Notes: generated by a model from the letters alone, not told the origin. 64,000 nt of DNA from Parafrigoribacterium_A soli (GCF_040227235.1 NZ_JBELNZ010000003.1:1-64000); one strand, 5' to 3'. Counted from the first letter of the stretch, positions 8,125 through 17,150 are shown. Translations and numbers: made by a program.

Positions 8125-9668
8125 ATCCTGCGCAGCTCGGCCTTGCGCACCTTGCCGCTCGCCGTGCGCGGCAGCTCGGCGACGATCTCGACGCGCTTCG
8201 GGATCTTGTACCTGGCGATTCTGTTCTCGAGGTGCGCGCGGATGTCCTCGGTCGCGATTTCATAGCCCTCGCGCACCGTGAGCACCGCGATGGGCACCTC
8301 GCCCCACTTCTTGTCCGGCACTCCGATCACCGCGACGCTAGCGACGGCCTCGAACTCGGCCACGGCCTGTTCAACCTCGGCGGAGTAGATGTTCTCTCCG
8401 CCCGAGATGATCATGTCTTTCAGCCGGTCGGCGATGAAGAGGTAGCCGTCCTCGTCGACGTAGCCCATGTCTCCCGACCTGAACCAGTAGTCATCCGCGT
8501 AGCATTCGGCGATCACCTCGGGGCGGTTCCAGTATTCGGTGATCACGTTCGGCCCGGAGAGCTGGATCTCACCCGTCTCGCCTGCGGGCAGCGGCCGACC
8601 CTCGGCATCCACGATTCTGAGGTCGGTGAAGAAGTGCGGCAGACCGCCCGAGCCCGCCTTCTCGCGGCTCTTCTCCGGCGAGAGGCTCGTGGCGCCGGGT
8701 GCGGTCTCGGTCATCCCGTAGCCGCTAGAGAACGCGAGCCCCCTGCTCTCGTAGGCCTCGAGCACGCGCAATGGCACGGCGGAGCCGCCACAGGTGAGCT
8801 TCTGAAGCGAGCTGATGTCGGTGCTCGCCCAGTCGGGGTGCTCGCAGAGGAGCTGGAAGGTCGTGGGCACGCCGCTCAGCGAGGTCACTCGATACTTTTC
8901 GATCAGTGCGAGTGCGCGAGCGGGGTCAAACCGGGTCTCGAGCACGACCGTTCCGCCCTTGAGCAGGGTGGGCAACAGTCCCATATCGAGCGAAGCGACG
9001 TGGAAGAGCGGCGAGATCATCAGGGCGACATCCGTACTCAGGAAGTCGTAGTCGACGAGCACGTTGAAGCAGTTCCAGGTGATGTTGCCGTGGGTGAGCA
9101 CGGCGCCCTTCGGGAAGCCCGTGGTGCCGGACGTGTAGAGGATCATGGCCGGATCGTCCTGCGAGACCGCGACGTCGAGGCGACCATCCTCGGCCGAGCC
9201 AATCACCGAGTCGAGGTCCTCGACGACGAGGTCGTCCGTGGCCGCCTGCTCGCTGGACTGGGTGTCGGCGACGACGATGCGACGGGTGACCTCGGTGTCA
9301 CGCGAGCCCGCGATGGCGAGTGCCGACAGGCTTTCGGCGTGCACGAGGATGCTGCTGCCGGCATCCCGAAGCGCAAACTGCACCTCGGGCGCGGCGAGCC
9401 TCGTGTTGAGCGGCACGAAGATCGCGCCGAGCGTTCCAGCGGCAAAAAAAGTTTCGAGGAAGGCGGGGTGGTTCTCACCAAGGAAGGCGACCCTGGAGCC
9501 GGGCTCCACGCCGCGCTCGCGCAGGGCGTTGGCGAGGCGATCGATGCGGGATGCGAGCTCCGCGTAGGTGATCTCGACATCGCGAAAGATCAGAGCCGCC
9601 TTCGGTCCGGATTTCGCACGACGGCGGTCAATCCAGGATCCCAGTCCCTGGTTCAGCATCGAACGCAC
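8112..9668 (-). CDS. AMP-dependent acyl-CoA synthetase/ligase
   Basis: This 518-residue adenylate-forming enzyme activates a carboxylic acid to its acyl-CoA. The phosphate loop YTSGTTGFPKG is at 178-188. GYGMTETAPG, the hinge RSGDMGYVDEDGYLFIADR, GGENIYSAEVE and the C-terminal lysine motif PRTASGKVRK are all intact. It resembles medium/long-chain FadD-type ligases; the chain or aryl specificity is unknown. The start is a GTG at 9668, or the ATG at 9659. It is divergent from the MaoC-SDR pair, and a MarR-type dyad lies in the shared promoter region. Confidence 0.9.
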   Translation of the reverse strand: MRSMLNQGLGSWIDRRRAKSGPKAALIFRDVEITYAELASRIDRLANALRERGVEPGSRVAFLGENHPAFLETFFAAGTLGAIFVPLNTRLAAPEVQFALRDAGSSILVHAESLSALAIAGSRDTEVTRRIVVADTQSSEQAATDDLVVEDLDSVIGSAEDGRLDVAVSQDDPAMILYTSGTTGFPKGAVLTHGNITWNCFNVLVDYDFLSTDVALMISPLFHVASLDMGLLPTLLKGGTVVLETRFDPARALALIEKYRVTSLSGVPTTFQLLCEHPDWASTDISSLQKLTCGGSAVPLRVLEAYESRGLAFSSGYGMTETAPGATSLSPEKSREKAGSGGLPHFFTDLRIVDAEGRPLPAGETGEIQLSGPNVITEYWNRPEVIAECYADDYWFRSGDMGYVDEDGYLFIADRLKDMIISGGENIYSAEVEQAVAEFEAVASVAVIGVPDKKWGEVPIAVLTVREGYEIATEDIRAHLENRIARYKIPKRVEIVAELPRTASGKVRKAELRRIYPA

Positions 9669-9754
9669 GACCCTTCACGGCATCCAGCGCTGGGTGCCTC
9701 GTAGACGATATGGCCCAGACGATGGCCACGGTAGCTACACCGTAAAATCGATCG

Positions 9755-9767
9755 TTGAGAAAGTCAA
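9755..9767. promoter_or_regulatory. TTGA-N5-TCAA operator, copy 2
   Basis: TTGAGAAAGTCAA lies between the divergent acyl-CoA synthetase and MaoC genes and matches the site upstream of the MarR gene at 7597 at 11 of 13 positions. It is the best candidate operator for joint control of both units. Confidence 0.5.
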
Positions 9768-9888
9768 TTGATTTTCCGCCATTCTCGACGGCACGAATAT
9801 TTTCGTGCGATACCGCTGAGATTAGCAGTAAACCTGATAATGTAGCGCCGGGCCCGAGCGAGTGCCCCGAGCAATCCAAGGAGAAATG

Positions 9889-10362
9889 GTGACCGCTGAA
9901 GCAACGACCGCGCAGGTCAGAACGACGATCGCGGGCATCCCCGACCTCGTCGGCACGGAACTCGGGACATCGAGCTGGCGCACCATCTCGCAGGAGGAGG
10001 TCAACACCTTCGCCGACCTCACGGGCGACCACAATCCGATCCACCTCGACGCGGAGGCCGCCGCTCGCACCCCCTTCGGCACGACCATCGTGCACGGCTA
10101 CCTGACGGTCTCGCTCGTCGTACCGCTCATGGCCGAGGTGTTCGAGGTCACCGACCTCGGCACGGGCATCAACTACGGTCTCGACAAGCTCCGCTTCCCG
10201 GCCCCGGTGCCGGTCGGCTCGCGCATCCGGGCGAGCGTGCGTCTCACCGAGGCCACCGAGGTCGCCGGCGGAATCCAGGCCAAATTCGACGTCACCTTTG
10301 AGGTGGAAGGGCAGGCGAAACCCGCCTGCGTGATGACCATGGTTGTGAGGTACTACGCATGA
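9889..10362 (+). CDS. MaoC-family (R)-enoyl-CoA hydratase-like protein
   Basis: This protein of about 157 residues has a single hot-dog domain. The MaoC hydratase signature FADLTGDHNPIHLD provides the catalytic Asp and His. Such enzymes hydrate enoyl-CoAs to (R)-3-hydroxyacyl-CoAs. The preferred start is the GTG at 9889, because AAGGAG lies five bases upstream; the ATG at 9886 would be only two bases from it. The stop overlaps the start of the SDR gene in ATGA, so the two are translationally coupled. Hydratase followed by SDR resembles the two halves of multifunctional beta-oxidation enzymes. Confidence 0.85.
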   Translation: MTAEATTAQVRTTIAGIPDLVGTELGTSSWRTISQEEVNTFADLTGDHNPIHLDAEAAARTPFGTTIVHGYLTVSLVVPLMAEVFEVTDLGTGINYGLDKLRFPAPVPVGSRIRASVRLTEATEVAGGIQAKFDVTFEVEGQAKPACVMTMVVRYYA

Positions 10363-11267
10363 GCGGGTTGCTCGATGGCAAGGTCGCGATCGTCACCGGC
10401 AGCGGGCAGGGGCTCGGCCGCGCGTATGCGGAGGCGCTCGCTGCGGCTGGCGCATCCGTGGTCGTGAACGACGTTCGCGCCGAGACGGCGGATGACACCG
10501 TGCGCACTATTCGCGACGCCGGCGGCAAGGCGGTCGCCGTGGTCGCGCCCGTCGGTCCGACCGAGACCGCGGATGCGCTGGTGGCGGCCGCGAAGAACGA
10601 GTTCGGCCGACTGGACATCCTGGTGAGCAACGCCGGAGTGCTGCGCGACAAGGTGCTATGGAAGATGGAGGACGACGACTTCGACCTCGTCATCCAGACC
10701 CACCTGCGCGGCACGTTCACCGTCGCTCGCGCCGCCGCGATCGCGATGCGTGAGCAGGGCGAGGGCGGCAGGATCATCCTCATCGGCTCACCCGCGGGGC
10801 AGCACGGCAACTTCGGCCAGACCAACTACGCGGCGGCCAAGGCGGGCATCGTGGCCTTCGCGCGCACCTGGTCGCTCGAACTCGCGCGCGCTGGCATCAC
10901 CGTGAACGCGGTCGTGCCGACGGCGCTCACCGCGATGACGGCCACCATCCCCATCTATGCGGATGTCGTGAAGGCCTATGAGGCCGGCGAACCGCTGCCG
11001 AAGCGGGTTCGTCAGGAGCACGCCTTGGGTGGACCGGAGGACGTGGCGCCGCTCGTGGTGTGGCTCGCCTCCGACGGCTCGGCATCCGTGACCGGTCAGG
11101 CGATCGGCATCGGCGGCGACAAGCTCTCGCTCTACTCGCACTCGACCGAGATCGCCCTCGAATACCGGGAGGGCGGCTGGGATCCCGACGCGATTCAGGC
11201 CGCGTGGCCGGAGAAGTTCGCGGAGCACCTGCAGGCCTCGGGCATCACGCTTCCCGCCCTCGACTGA
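10359..11267 (+). CDS. SDR-family 3-hydroxyacyl-CoA dehydrogenase-like oxidoreductase
   Basis: The 302-residue protein has the classical short-chain dehydrogenase pattern: cofactor loop GSGQGLGRAYA near residue 15, SNAG, and the active-site NYAAAKAG with Tyr and Lys. The acid in beta-2 (VVNDV) favours NAD(H). The 50-residue C-terminal extension and the coupling to a MaoC gene point to the HSD17B4/MFE-2 type dehydrogenase of (R)-hydroxyacyl-CoA. It overlaps maoC by four bases and ends 22 bases before the convergent pcrA gene, with no terminator between them. Confidence 0.85.
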   Translation: MSGLLDGKVAIVTGSGQGLGRAYAEALAAAGASVVVNDVRAETADDTVRTIRDAGGKAVAVVAPVGPTETADALVAAAKNEFGRLDILVSNAGVLRDKVLWKMEDDDFDLVIQTHLRGTFTVARAAAIAMREQGEGGRIILIGSPAGQHGNFGQTNYAAAKAGIVAFARTWSLELARAGITVNAVVPTALTAMTATIPIYADVVKAYEAGEPLPKRVRQEHALGGPEDVAPLVVWLASDGSASVTGQAIGIGGDKLSLYSHSTEIALEYREGGWDPDAIQAAWPEKFAEHLQASGITLPALD

Positions 11268-11289
11268 GCAGCGGAGGGCGCGCCTCTCG

Positions 11290-13740
11290 TCAGAGCTTTT
11301 CTATCGGACTGATTTTGATGAGGAGGCGCTTGCGGCCTGCCGGTCCGTCGAACTGCACCTCGGCCACGCTCTTGGGGCCGACCCCGGTGACGGCCGAGAC
11401 GCGGCCCTCGCCGAAGTCGACGTGACGGATGCGGTCCCCCGCGGCAAGCGTCAGGTCGCCATTGTCGCGCACGGTTCCCGTGACCCGGTTGGACCACTCG
11501 GTCTTCGGCTTCTCGGCGTTGCGCGCCGCCCTCGCCCGGGCGATCGCGCCGGGGCCTGAGTCTCCGCGCTCGTAGCCAGAGCCCGAGCCACCTGTGAAGC
11601 CGCCTGCACCGAGTTCCGCGCCGAAGCCGCCCCTGCGGGCGTTGATCGCGCGCGGCTGCGTGCCTCCGCGTGAGTTCGCCATGCCGGGAGACTGCCGCCA
11701 GTCGATGAGGTCGACCGGGATCTCCTGCAGGAACCTCGACGGCATCGCCACGTTGACCTCGCCGAACTGAGACCGGGTCATCGCGAGGGAGAAGTAGAAC
11801 TTCCTGCGGGCGCGCGTGATGCCGACGTAGAACAGCCGGCGCTCCTCCGCGAGGCCCCCGGGCTCGTTCGCCGACATCTGGTGCGGCAGCAGCCCCTCCT
11901 CGACGCCGGTGAGGAACACCGCCTCGTACTCGAGGCCCTTCGCCGTGTGCAGGGTCATGAGCGAGACCGTGCCACTGGAGTCATCCAGTTCGTCGGCGGC
12001 GGCGACAAGCGACACCTCGGTGAGGAAGTCGAGAAGCGTGCCCTCGGGGTTGTTCTTCGTGAACTCCTTCGCCACGGAGACGAGTTCCTCCACGTTCTCG
12101 GCGCGCGCCTCGTCCTGTGCATCTCCGGTGTGACGCAGGGAGGCGATGAAGTCGGTGCGTTCGAGCAGTGCGATGAGGATGTCCGCGGCGGGTGCCGGGG
12201 TGCCGCCCGGCGGGTCCACCGTTGCACCGACCTCGTCGAGAATGGAGGCCAGCCCCGTGATCGCGCCGGTGACCTTCGGGCCGAGACCCAGCTCATCCGC
12301 GTGGCGCATCGCATCGCGCAGCGTCATGTCGTTGCGATCCGCCCAGTTCTGCAGCGCCGTCTCGGTTGCGGGGCCGATGCCGCGCTTCGGGGTGTTCATG
12401 ATGCGGCGCAGCGCCAGCGGATCGGCGGGGTTCGCGACCGCGGTGAGGTACGCGAGCGCGTCCTTGATCTCGGCGCGCTCATAGAACTTGGTGCCGCCGA
12501 GCACCCGATAGGGCAGGGCAGAGCGGATGAAGATCTCCTCCAGCGCTCGCGTCTGCGCGTTGGTGCGATAGAAGACCGCGACGTCGTTGTAGCTGACGCC
12601 CGCCTCTCGCAGGGTCTGGATCTCATCCGCCACGAACTGCGCCTCGTCGTGCTGGCTGTAACCGGTAAAGCCGGTGATCTTGTCGCCAGCCCCGATCGTC
12701 GTGAACAGCTTCTTGTCTTTGCGGTCGAAGTTGTTCGAGATGACGGCGTTGGCCGCATCGAGGATGTTCTGGGTCGAGCGGTAGTTCTGCTCGAGCAGCA
12801 CGACCTTCGAGCGCGGGAAGTCGCGCTCGAACTCGACGATGTTGCGGATGTCGGCGCCGCGGAACGCGTAGATCGACTGGTCGCTGTCGCCGACGACGGT
12901 GAGCGATGGCGCGTCGAGCGCGCGGGTGGGGTCGCGAAGCGGCTGCCCGTCGAATCCGACGGCGTCTTCGAGCAGGTCGGTGCGCGGGGTCTTCGTGAGT
13001 TCGCGGATGAGCGAATACTGCGCGTGGTTCGTGTCCTGATACTCGTCGACGAGGATGTGGCGGAAGCGCCGCTGGTAGAGCGCGGCCACCGCGGGGAACG
13101 CGCGGAACAGATAGACGGTCTGGCCGATGAGGTCGTCGAAGTCGAAGGCGTTGGCGCGGGTGAGGCTGCGCGTGTACTCGCGGAAGATCTCGAGGAAGAC
13201 CCGCTCGGCCGGGTCGGCGAAGTTCGCGTCGCGCGCGTAGGACTCCACGTCGTGGAGCTCGTTCTTGAGCTTGGAGATCTTGCCGAGCGCCTTGCTCGGG
13301 GTGAAGCCGAAGCTGTCTGCATCCAGGTCTTTGATGATCCGTTTGACGAGCGCCTTGCTGTCGGCGGAGTCGTAGATGGTGAAGCTCTTGCTGTAGCCGA
13401 AGTGCTCCGCTTCGCGGCGAAGGATGCGCACACACGCCGAGTGGAACGTGGAGATCCACATGCCCTCGGCCGATTGCCCGAGCAGCGACTGAACGCGTTC
13501 GCGCATCTCGGCCGCGGCCTTGTTCGTGAAGGTGATGGCGAGGATCTGGCTCGGCCACGCTTCGCGCGTCTCGATCAGGTGGGCTATGCGACGCGTGAGC
13601 ACGCTCGTCTTGCCGGAGCCCGCGCCCGCGACGATGAGCAGGGAGGGCCCGCGGTATTCGACGGCCTCGCGCTGCCGAGGATTGAGGCCATCGAGGAGCG
13701 GAGATTCGCCGGCTGCTGGCGGCTCGAGGATGAAGGTCAT
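11290..13740 (-). CDS. pcrA: UvrD/PcrA superfamily 1 DNA helicase
   Basis: This 816-residue 3'-5' DNA helicase acts in nucleotide-excision repair and in removing recombination proteins from DNA. All SF1A motifs are present: Walker A GAGSGKTSVLTRR (residues about 39-51), DEYQDTNHAQY, GDSDQSIYAFRGAD, TLHTAKGLEYEAVFLTG and FYVGITRARRKFY. The C-terminal 60 residues, after a glycine-rich linker, form the PcrA tudor-like segment ending RLLIKISPIEKL, which in Bacillus binds RNA polymerase. The length is normal for actinobacterial PcrA/UvrD1. Confidence 0.95.
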   Translation of the reverse strand: MTFILEPPAAGESPLLDGLNPRQREAVEYRGPSLLIVAGAGSGKTSVLTRRIAHLIETREAWPSQILAITFTNKAAAEMRERVQSLLGQSAEGMWISTFHSACVRILRREAEHFGYSKSFTIYDSADSKALVKRIIKDLDADSFGFTPSKALGKISKLKNELHDVESYARDANFADPAERVFLEIFREYTRSLTRANAFDFDDLIGQTVYLFRAFPAVAALYQRRFRHILVDEYQDTNHAQYSLIRELTKTPRTDLLEDAVGFDGQPLRDPTRALDAPSLTVVGDSDQSIYAFRGADIRNIVEFERDFPRSKVVLLEQNYRSTQNILDAANAVISNNFDRKDKKLFTTIGAGDKITGFTGYSQHDEAQFVADEIQTLREAGVSYNDVAVFYRTNAQTRALEEIFIRSALPYRVLGGTKFYERAEIKDALAYLTAVANPADPLALRRIMNTPKRGIGPATETALQNWADRNDMTLRDAMRHADELGLGPKVTGAITGLASILDEVGATVDPPGGTPAPAADILIALLERTDFIASLRHTGDAQDEARAENVEELVSVAKEFTKNNPEGTLLDFLTEVSLVAAADELDDSSGTVSLMTLHTAKGLEYEAVFLTGVEEGLLPHQMSANEPGGLAEERRLFYVGITRARRKFYFSLAMTRSQFGEVNVAMPSRFLQEIPVDLIDWRQSPGMANSRGGTQPRAINARRGGFGAELGAGGFTGGSGSGYERGDSGPGAIARARAARNAEKPKTEWSNRVTGTVRDNGDLTLAAGDRIRHVDFGEGRVSAVTGVGPKSVAEVQFDGPAGRKRLLIKISPIEKL

Positions 13741-13800
13741 GTCCGCCCAATTGTAGGCGCGCCCCCTGTCACTCGGTGTCGTAGCGGTCGGCGGGCACCT

Positions 13801-13893
13801 CGTTGGTCGAGCTTGTCGAGCACCGTACTGAGCCTGTCGAAGTGACCCCCACGTGACTGAACCACGTCCCGGCCTCGACAGGCTCGACCAACG
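13801..13893. repeat. Palindromic intergenic repeat between pcrA and the phosphodiesterase
   Basis: The arms CGTTGGTCGAGCTTGTCGAG (13801-13820) and CTCGACAGGCTCGACCAACG (13874-13893) match over 20 bp with one mismatch. A second inner pair (GTACTGAGCCTGTCGAAGTG) is partly symmetric. A shorter relative, TTTCGACAGGCTCAACCC, lies at 3947-3964 between sucD and sucC. It ends five bases before the stop of the phosphodiesterase gene and may also act as its terminator. Confidence 0.65.
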
Positions 13894-13897
13894 TTAT

Positions 13898-14902
13898 TTA
13901 CTGGGCCAGGGCCGCGCGGGCCTCGAGCGCCAGGTCAGGCTGGTCGGCGAAGACGCCGTCGACGCCGGTGCCCAGGATGAGCGCGAACTCCTCTTGCCAG
14001 CGCCCGAAGTCCGAGTCGTGCAGCCGCAGTTCGCGCTCGAGGAAGTGGTTCTCGGCTCGCAGCGTCCACACGAACACCACGAGGCCAGCGGCGTGGGCGC
14101 GCTCGACGAGGCTTGCCTCGTCGCCGCGGGCAGCGGCATCCGCCAGCAGCAGTTGCTTGTTGACGCTGATGCCCTGCAGTCCGGACTCGGCGAGTTCGGT
14201 GAGCGCCGGCGACGTGAGGTAGTCGGCGTAGCTGCGCTCGGGATAGTCGGCCGGGCCGCCGCTCGCCTCGATGAGAAAGACGTACCGAGCGTGGATGCCG
14301 CGACCGCGCACCTGGCCGAGCACGGTCGACTCGAAGCTTTCGACGGTGAGTCGCGCGTCGTCGTTCCAGCCGGCGCGCTCGAGTTCGGCGGCGAACAGGC
14401 CGTCGAGCGGGAGCCCGATCGCCTCGAAGTAGCTCGCGTGCTTGAGCTCGGCCACGAGCCCCACTCGGCGGCCGGTATCGGGAACGGGCGGAGCGGCATC
14501 CAGAATCTCGAGCAGGTCGGCGAAGCGCAGGATGCCGTCGTCGCCCTCGAAGTCGCGGTTCGCGGGGCGCAGTTTGGGCAGCCGCTCGCGCACGCGCAGG
14601 GTGCTGAGTTCGGCCCAGTCGAAGTCTTCGGTGAACCAGCCCGTGAGTTTCTGCCCCTCGATGGTCTTCGTGGTGCGGCGGTCGGCGAACTCGGGGTGGG
14701 AGGCGACATCCGTGGTGCCCGAGATCTCGTTTTCGTGGCGGATCACGAGCACACCATCGCGCGTGGGCACCAGGTCGGGCTCGACGGCATCCGCCCCCTG
14801 GGCGATGGCGAGGAGGTAGGCCAAACGGCTGTGCTCCGGCCGATATCCGCTGGCGCCGCGATGTGCGATCACCATCGGCCGGTCACGCTGCGCTTCGCTC
14901 AC
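13898..14902 (-). CDS. Glycerophosphodiester phosphodiesterase
   Basis: The 334-residue GDPD-family TIM barrel cleaves glycerophosphodiesters to glycerol-3-phosphate and an alcohol. The catalytic and metal motifs are AHRGASGYRPEHS, with the first histidine, EPDLVPTRDG and VIRHENE. No signal peptide is seen, so a cytoplasmic enzyme is likely; glpD elsewhere in the window could use its product. The start is a GTG. A TAGCGT box lies six bases upstream (14909-14914), predicting a leaderless mRNA. It is divergent from the zinc-ribbon gene at 14951. Confidence 0.88.
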   Translation of the reverse strand: MSEAQRDRPMVIAHRGASGYRPEHSRLAYLLAIAQGADAVEPDLVPTRDGVLVIRHENEISGTTDVASHPEFADRRTTKTIEGQKLTGWFTEDFDWAELSTLRVRERLPKLRPANRDFEGDDGILRFADLLEILDAAPPVPDTGRRVGLVAELKHASYFEAIGLPLDGLFAAELERAGWNDDARLTVESFESTVLGQVRGRGIHARYVFLIEASGGPADYPERSYADYLTSPALTELAESGLQGISVNKQLLLADAAARGDEASLVERAHAAGLVVFVWTLRAENHFLERELRLHDSDFGRWQEEFALILGTGVDGVFADQPDLALEARAALAQ

Positions 14903-14908
14903 GCGACA

Positions 14909-14943
14909 ACGCTACGCGACCACACGGTCGCAGTTGGTACTCT
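14909..14943. promoter_or_regulatory. Back-to-back leaderless promoters
   Basis: On the minus strand TAGCGT (14909-14914) lies six bases from the GTG of the phosphodiesterase gene. On the plus strand TACTCT (14938-14943) lies seven bases from the ATG at 14951. Neither gene shows a Shine-Dalgarno sequence, so both are probably transcribed from the first base of the start codon. Confidence 0.4.
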
Positions 14944-14950
14944 GCTCTCC

Positions 14951-15718
14951 ATGGAGATTTGCGCCAATTGTGCTGCAAAGCTCGACCCGAGTTGGAAATT
15001 TTGCATCAAGTGCGGCACACGCGTCTCCACGGATGTCACTCCCCAGCCGCGTAACGAGCCGAGCGCCGCTGGTGCCCACGCGCCCGCTGCCACGCCGGAG
15101 GTTGCGCGCGCGGAAGCCGCAACCCCAGAGGCTGCACCCACGGATGCCGCCGCGTCCTCCACCCCGCTGCCCCGCCCGCGCGTGAATCGCAGGGTGCGGG
15201 TGGTCTCGCCGCAAACGACGCCCACCCCCGCGCAGGCGACCGAGTCTGCTGCCGCAACCGCGGCCGCGGCCACAACGGCCGCCTCGGAGTCGGCAGCGCC
15301 CACGAATGCCGCTCCCGGCGAGGCCGCAGCCGCGACAGAACCCTCGGCCGCGCAGAGGCCCCGCCGCGCCCAGTCCGAATTCCCGTCGCCCACCGCGTCG
15401 GTGCCGCCCGCGCTGCAGCCCGAAGTTGCCGCACGGACGATCCAGCCGCAGACTCGCGCCGAGGCCAAAGCCGCAGAACGCGCCGGCACTCGGTCGCGCA
15501 ATGCCACCGCGGCGAATGCCGAATACCACACCACCAATGCGGTCCCATCTCCCTCGCCGGATCGCGCCGACGAGATCCCCGCCGCCTTCCGCAGCACGGA
15601 TCCCCTGCCGACCGCACGCAAGGTCAACGTGCCGCTCATCGTGAGCATCAGCGTCGGCGTCGCCGGCGTGGTGCTCATCGTCTACCTCGCGATTCTCGTG
15701 TTCGGGGCCCGTGGCTGA
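14951..15718 (+). CDS. Zinc-ribbon protein with a long Ala/Pro linker and a C-terminal membrane anchor
   Basis: The 255-residue protein begins MEICANCAAKLDPSWKFC, a C-x2-C...C-x2-C zinc ribbon in residues 4-24. A disordered Ala/Pro/Thr-rich linker of about 190 residues follows. One C-terminal transmembrane helix (about 230-252) ends FGARG. The ribbon faces the cytoplasm if the helix is a tail anchor. The function is unknown; similar zinc-ribbon membrane proteins are common in actinobacteria. The frame extends far upstream, but the ATG at 14951 begins the recognisable domain and has a leaderless promoter. It overlaps the next gene by eight bases. Confidence 0.7.
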   Translation: MEICANCAAKLDPSWKFCIKCGTRVSTDVTPQPRNEPSAAGAHAPAATPEVARAEAATPEAAPTDAAASSTPLPRPRVNRRVRVVSPQTTPTPAQATESAAATAAAATTAASESAAPTNAAPGEAAAATEPSAAQRPRRAQSEFPSPTASVPPALQPEVAARTIQPQTRAEAKAAERAGTRSRNATAANAEYHTTNAVPSPSPDRADEIPAAFRSTDPLPTARKVNVPLIVSISVGVAGVVLIVYLAILVFGARG

Positions 15719-16250
15719 GCCGGCTGCCAGCTCGCCCTCAGAGAACGGATGGCGCGAGCCGACCTCCCTGTTGCCCCTGCGCTGGGGAGGCTACCGCGGC
15801 CGCTATCTCGCCGCCGTCGCGCTGATCTTCGTCGGCGGACTGCTCGTGCAGGCCACCTCGGCGTACGCGCCATACCTCTTGTCCATCGGCGTGGGTGCGC
15901 ACCTGCTCGGCTGGTGGATCCTGCCCGGCCGCGGCTGGCGCAGGTTCTGGATGTCGCTGCCGAGCGGCCTGGTCATGCTGGTGCTGCTGACGGGCGGGCC
16001 TTCATCCGCAGCCCTCGTCGTGCCGCTCGCCGGCTGGCTCTATGTTCGACAGCGCCCGGCCCGCTGTTACGTGGTGCTACTGGCGCCTTTCGCGGCCGGT
16101 GTGATCCTCGGTCAGGGCTTTCCGCAGTACGGTTTCGGCGCCGTTGTTCTCGCGGTGGCGGGTGCCGTGCTGGTGGGCTCTGCCTGGCTCGCTCGGCTGT
16201 TGGCGAACAACGGGCGAATCCCCAGCCACGGGGCGACATCCACAGGGTAG
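15711..16250 (+). CDS. Small polytopic membrane protein, unknown function
   Basis: This 179-residue protein starts with GTG inside the end of the zinc-ribbon gene, so the two are coupled. After about 25 polar residues (ending LPLRWGGYRGR) come four to five hydrophobic segments and a short cytoplasmic tail. I recognise no family. The pairing with a zinc-ribbon tail-anchored protein suggests that the two work together at the membrane, but nothing more can be said from sequence. Confidence 0.6.
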   Translation: MAEPAASSPSENGWREPTSLLPLRWGGYRGRYLAAVALIFVGGLLVQATSAYAPYLLSIGVGAHLLGWWILPGRGWRRFWMSLPSGLVMLVLLTGGPSSAALVVPLAGWLYVRQRPARCYVVLLAPFAAGVILGQGFPQYGFGAVVLAVAGAVLVGSAWLARLLANNGRIPSHGATSTG

Positions 16251-16253
16251 ATT
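16248..16253 (+). promoter_or_regulatory. Leaderless -10 box of the Bax-inhibitor gene
   Basis: TAGATT lies exactly six bases upstream of the ATG at 16260 and includes the stop codon TAG of the preceding gene. No Shine-Dalgarno is present. Confidence 0.4.
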
Positions 16254-16259
16254 GACCGC

Positions 16260-17078
16260 ATGGCTTCCTCCAACCCTGCATTCAACAACTCGCCAGCGTT
16301 CTCGTCCAACGCGACGAAGGCGGCCCAACTGCGCACGGCAACGCCGGCGATGACGGCGGAGCAGCTCACCGAGCTGTACAGCCAGCCGTCCGCCACCGCT
16401 GCCGAGACCAACCGCATGAGCTACGAAGACGTGATGGTGAAGATCGTCGCGAGCTTCGCCATCCTGCTCGTCGGTGCCGCGGTCGGCTGGTTCGTGCCGG
16501 CCCTCGCGCTGCCCGCCGCCCTCGTCGGCTTCGTTCTCGCTCTCGTGAACATCTTCAAGAAGAAGCCGTCACCGGCGCTCGTGCTCAGCTACGCGGCCGT
16601 CGAGGGTGTCTTCGTCGGTGGCATCACGATGTTCTTCGAGTCGCTCTACCCGAACATCGCCGTGCAGGCCGTGATCGGAACCCTCGTCGTGGTCGGCGTG
16701 ACCCTCGCCCTGTTCGCGAGCGGCAAGATCCGCGCGTCGAAGAAGGCGACCAAGGTCTTCCTCATCGCGATGGTGGGGTACCTCGTGTTCTCCGTGATCA
16801 ACGTGATCCTGATGGCCACCGGCGTCAATAAGGATGCCTTCGGCCTGAGCAGCGCGCCCATCCCGTTCCTCGGCGGGCTGCCCTTCGGTGTCGTGATCGG
16901 CGTGCTCGTGATCATCATGGCGGCATACTCGCTCGTGCTCGACTTCGACAGCATCCAGACCGGCGTCAAGCGCGGTGCACCCCGCATCTACGGCTGGACC
17001 GCCGCCTTCGGCATCATGGTCACCGTGGTCTGGCTGTACCTCGAGATCCTGCGCCTGCTGGCGATCCTGCGTCGCTAG
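16260..17078 (+). CDS. Bax inhibitor-1/YccA-family membrane protein
   Basis: The 272-residue protein has a polar N-terminus of about 55 residues and seven hydrophobic segments, as in the BI-1/YccA family of integral membrane proteins (calcium leak and stress tolerance are described for relatives). Family-like stretches are LSYAAVEGVFVGGITMFFE and the C-terminal SLVLDFDSIQTGVKRGAPR with its conserved acidic pair. The preceding gene ends ten bases upstream. A UUCG-capped hairpin 45 bases after the stop probably terminates the transcript. Confidence 0.88.
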   Translation: MASSNPAFNNSPAFSSNATKAAQLRTATPAMTAEQLTELYSQPSATAAETNRMSYEDVMVKIVASFAILLVGAAVGWFVPALALPAALVGFVLALVNIFKKKPSPALVLSYAAVEGVFVGGITMFFESLYPNIAVQAVIGTLVVVGVTLALFASGKIRASKKATKVFLIAMVGYLVFSVINVILMATGVNKDAFGLSSAPIPFLGGLPFGVVIGVLVIIMAAYSLVLDFDSIQTGVKRGAPRIYGWTAAFGIMVTVVWLYLEILRLLAILRR

Positions 17079-17122
17079 TTATCCCTCGTTGACAGGTTCC
17101 GTTCGCTGAGCCTGACGCTCGC

Positions 17123-17150
17123 GATAGGCCGTCCTTCGGGGCGGCCTATC
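17123..17150 (+). terminator. Terminator hairpin with a UUCG tetraloop
   Basis: The stem GATAGGCCG/CGGCCTATC (17123-17131 with 17142-17150) continues through a T-G and two C-G pairs to a TTCG loop. This is a very stable structure, 45 bases downstream of the BI-1 stop. A T-run is weak, as is usual in high-GC genomes. Confidence 0.7.
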
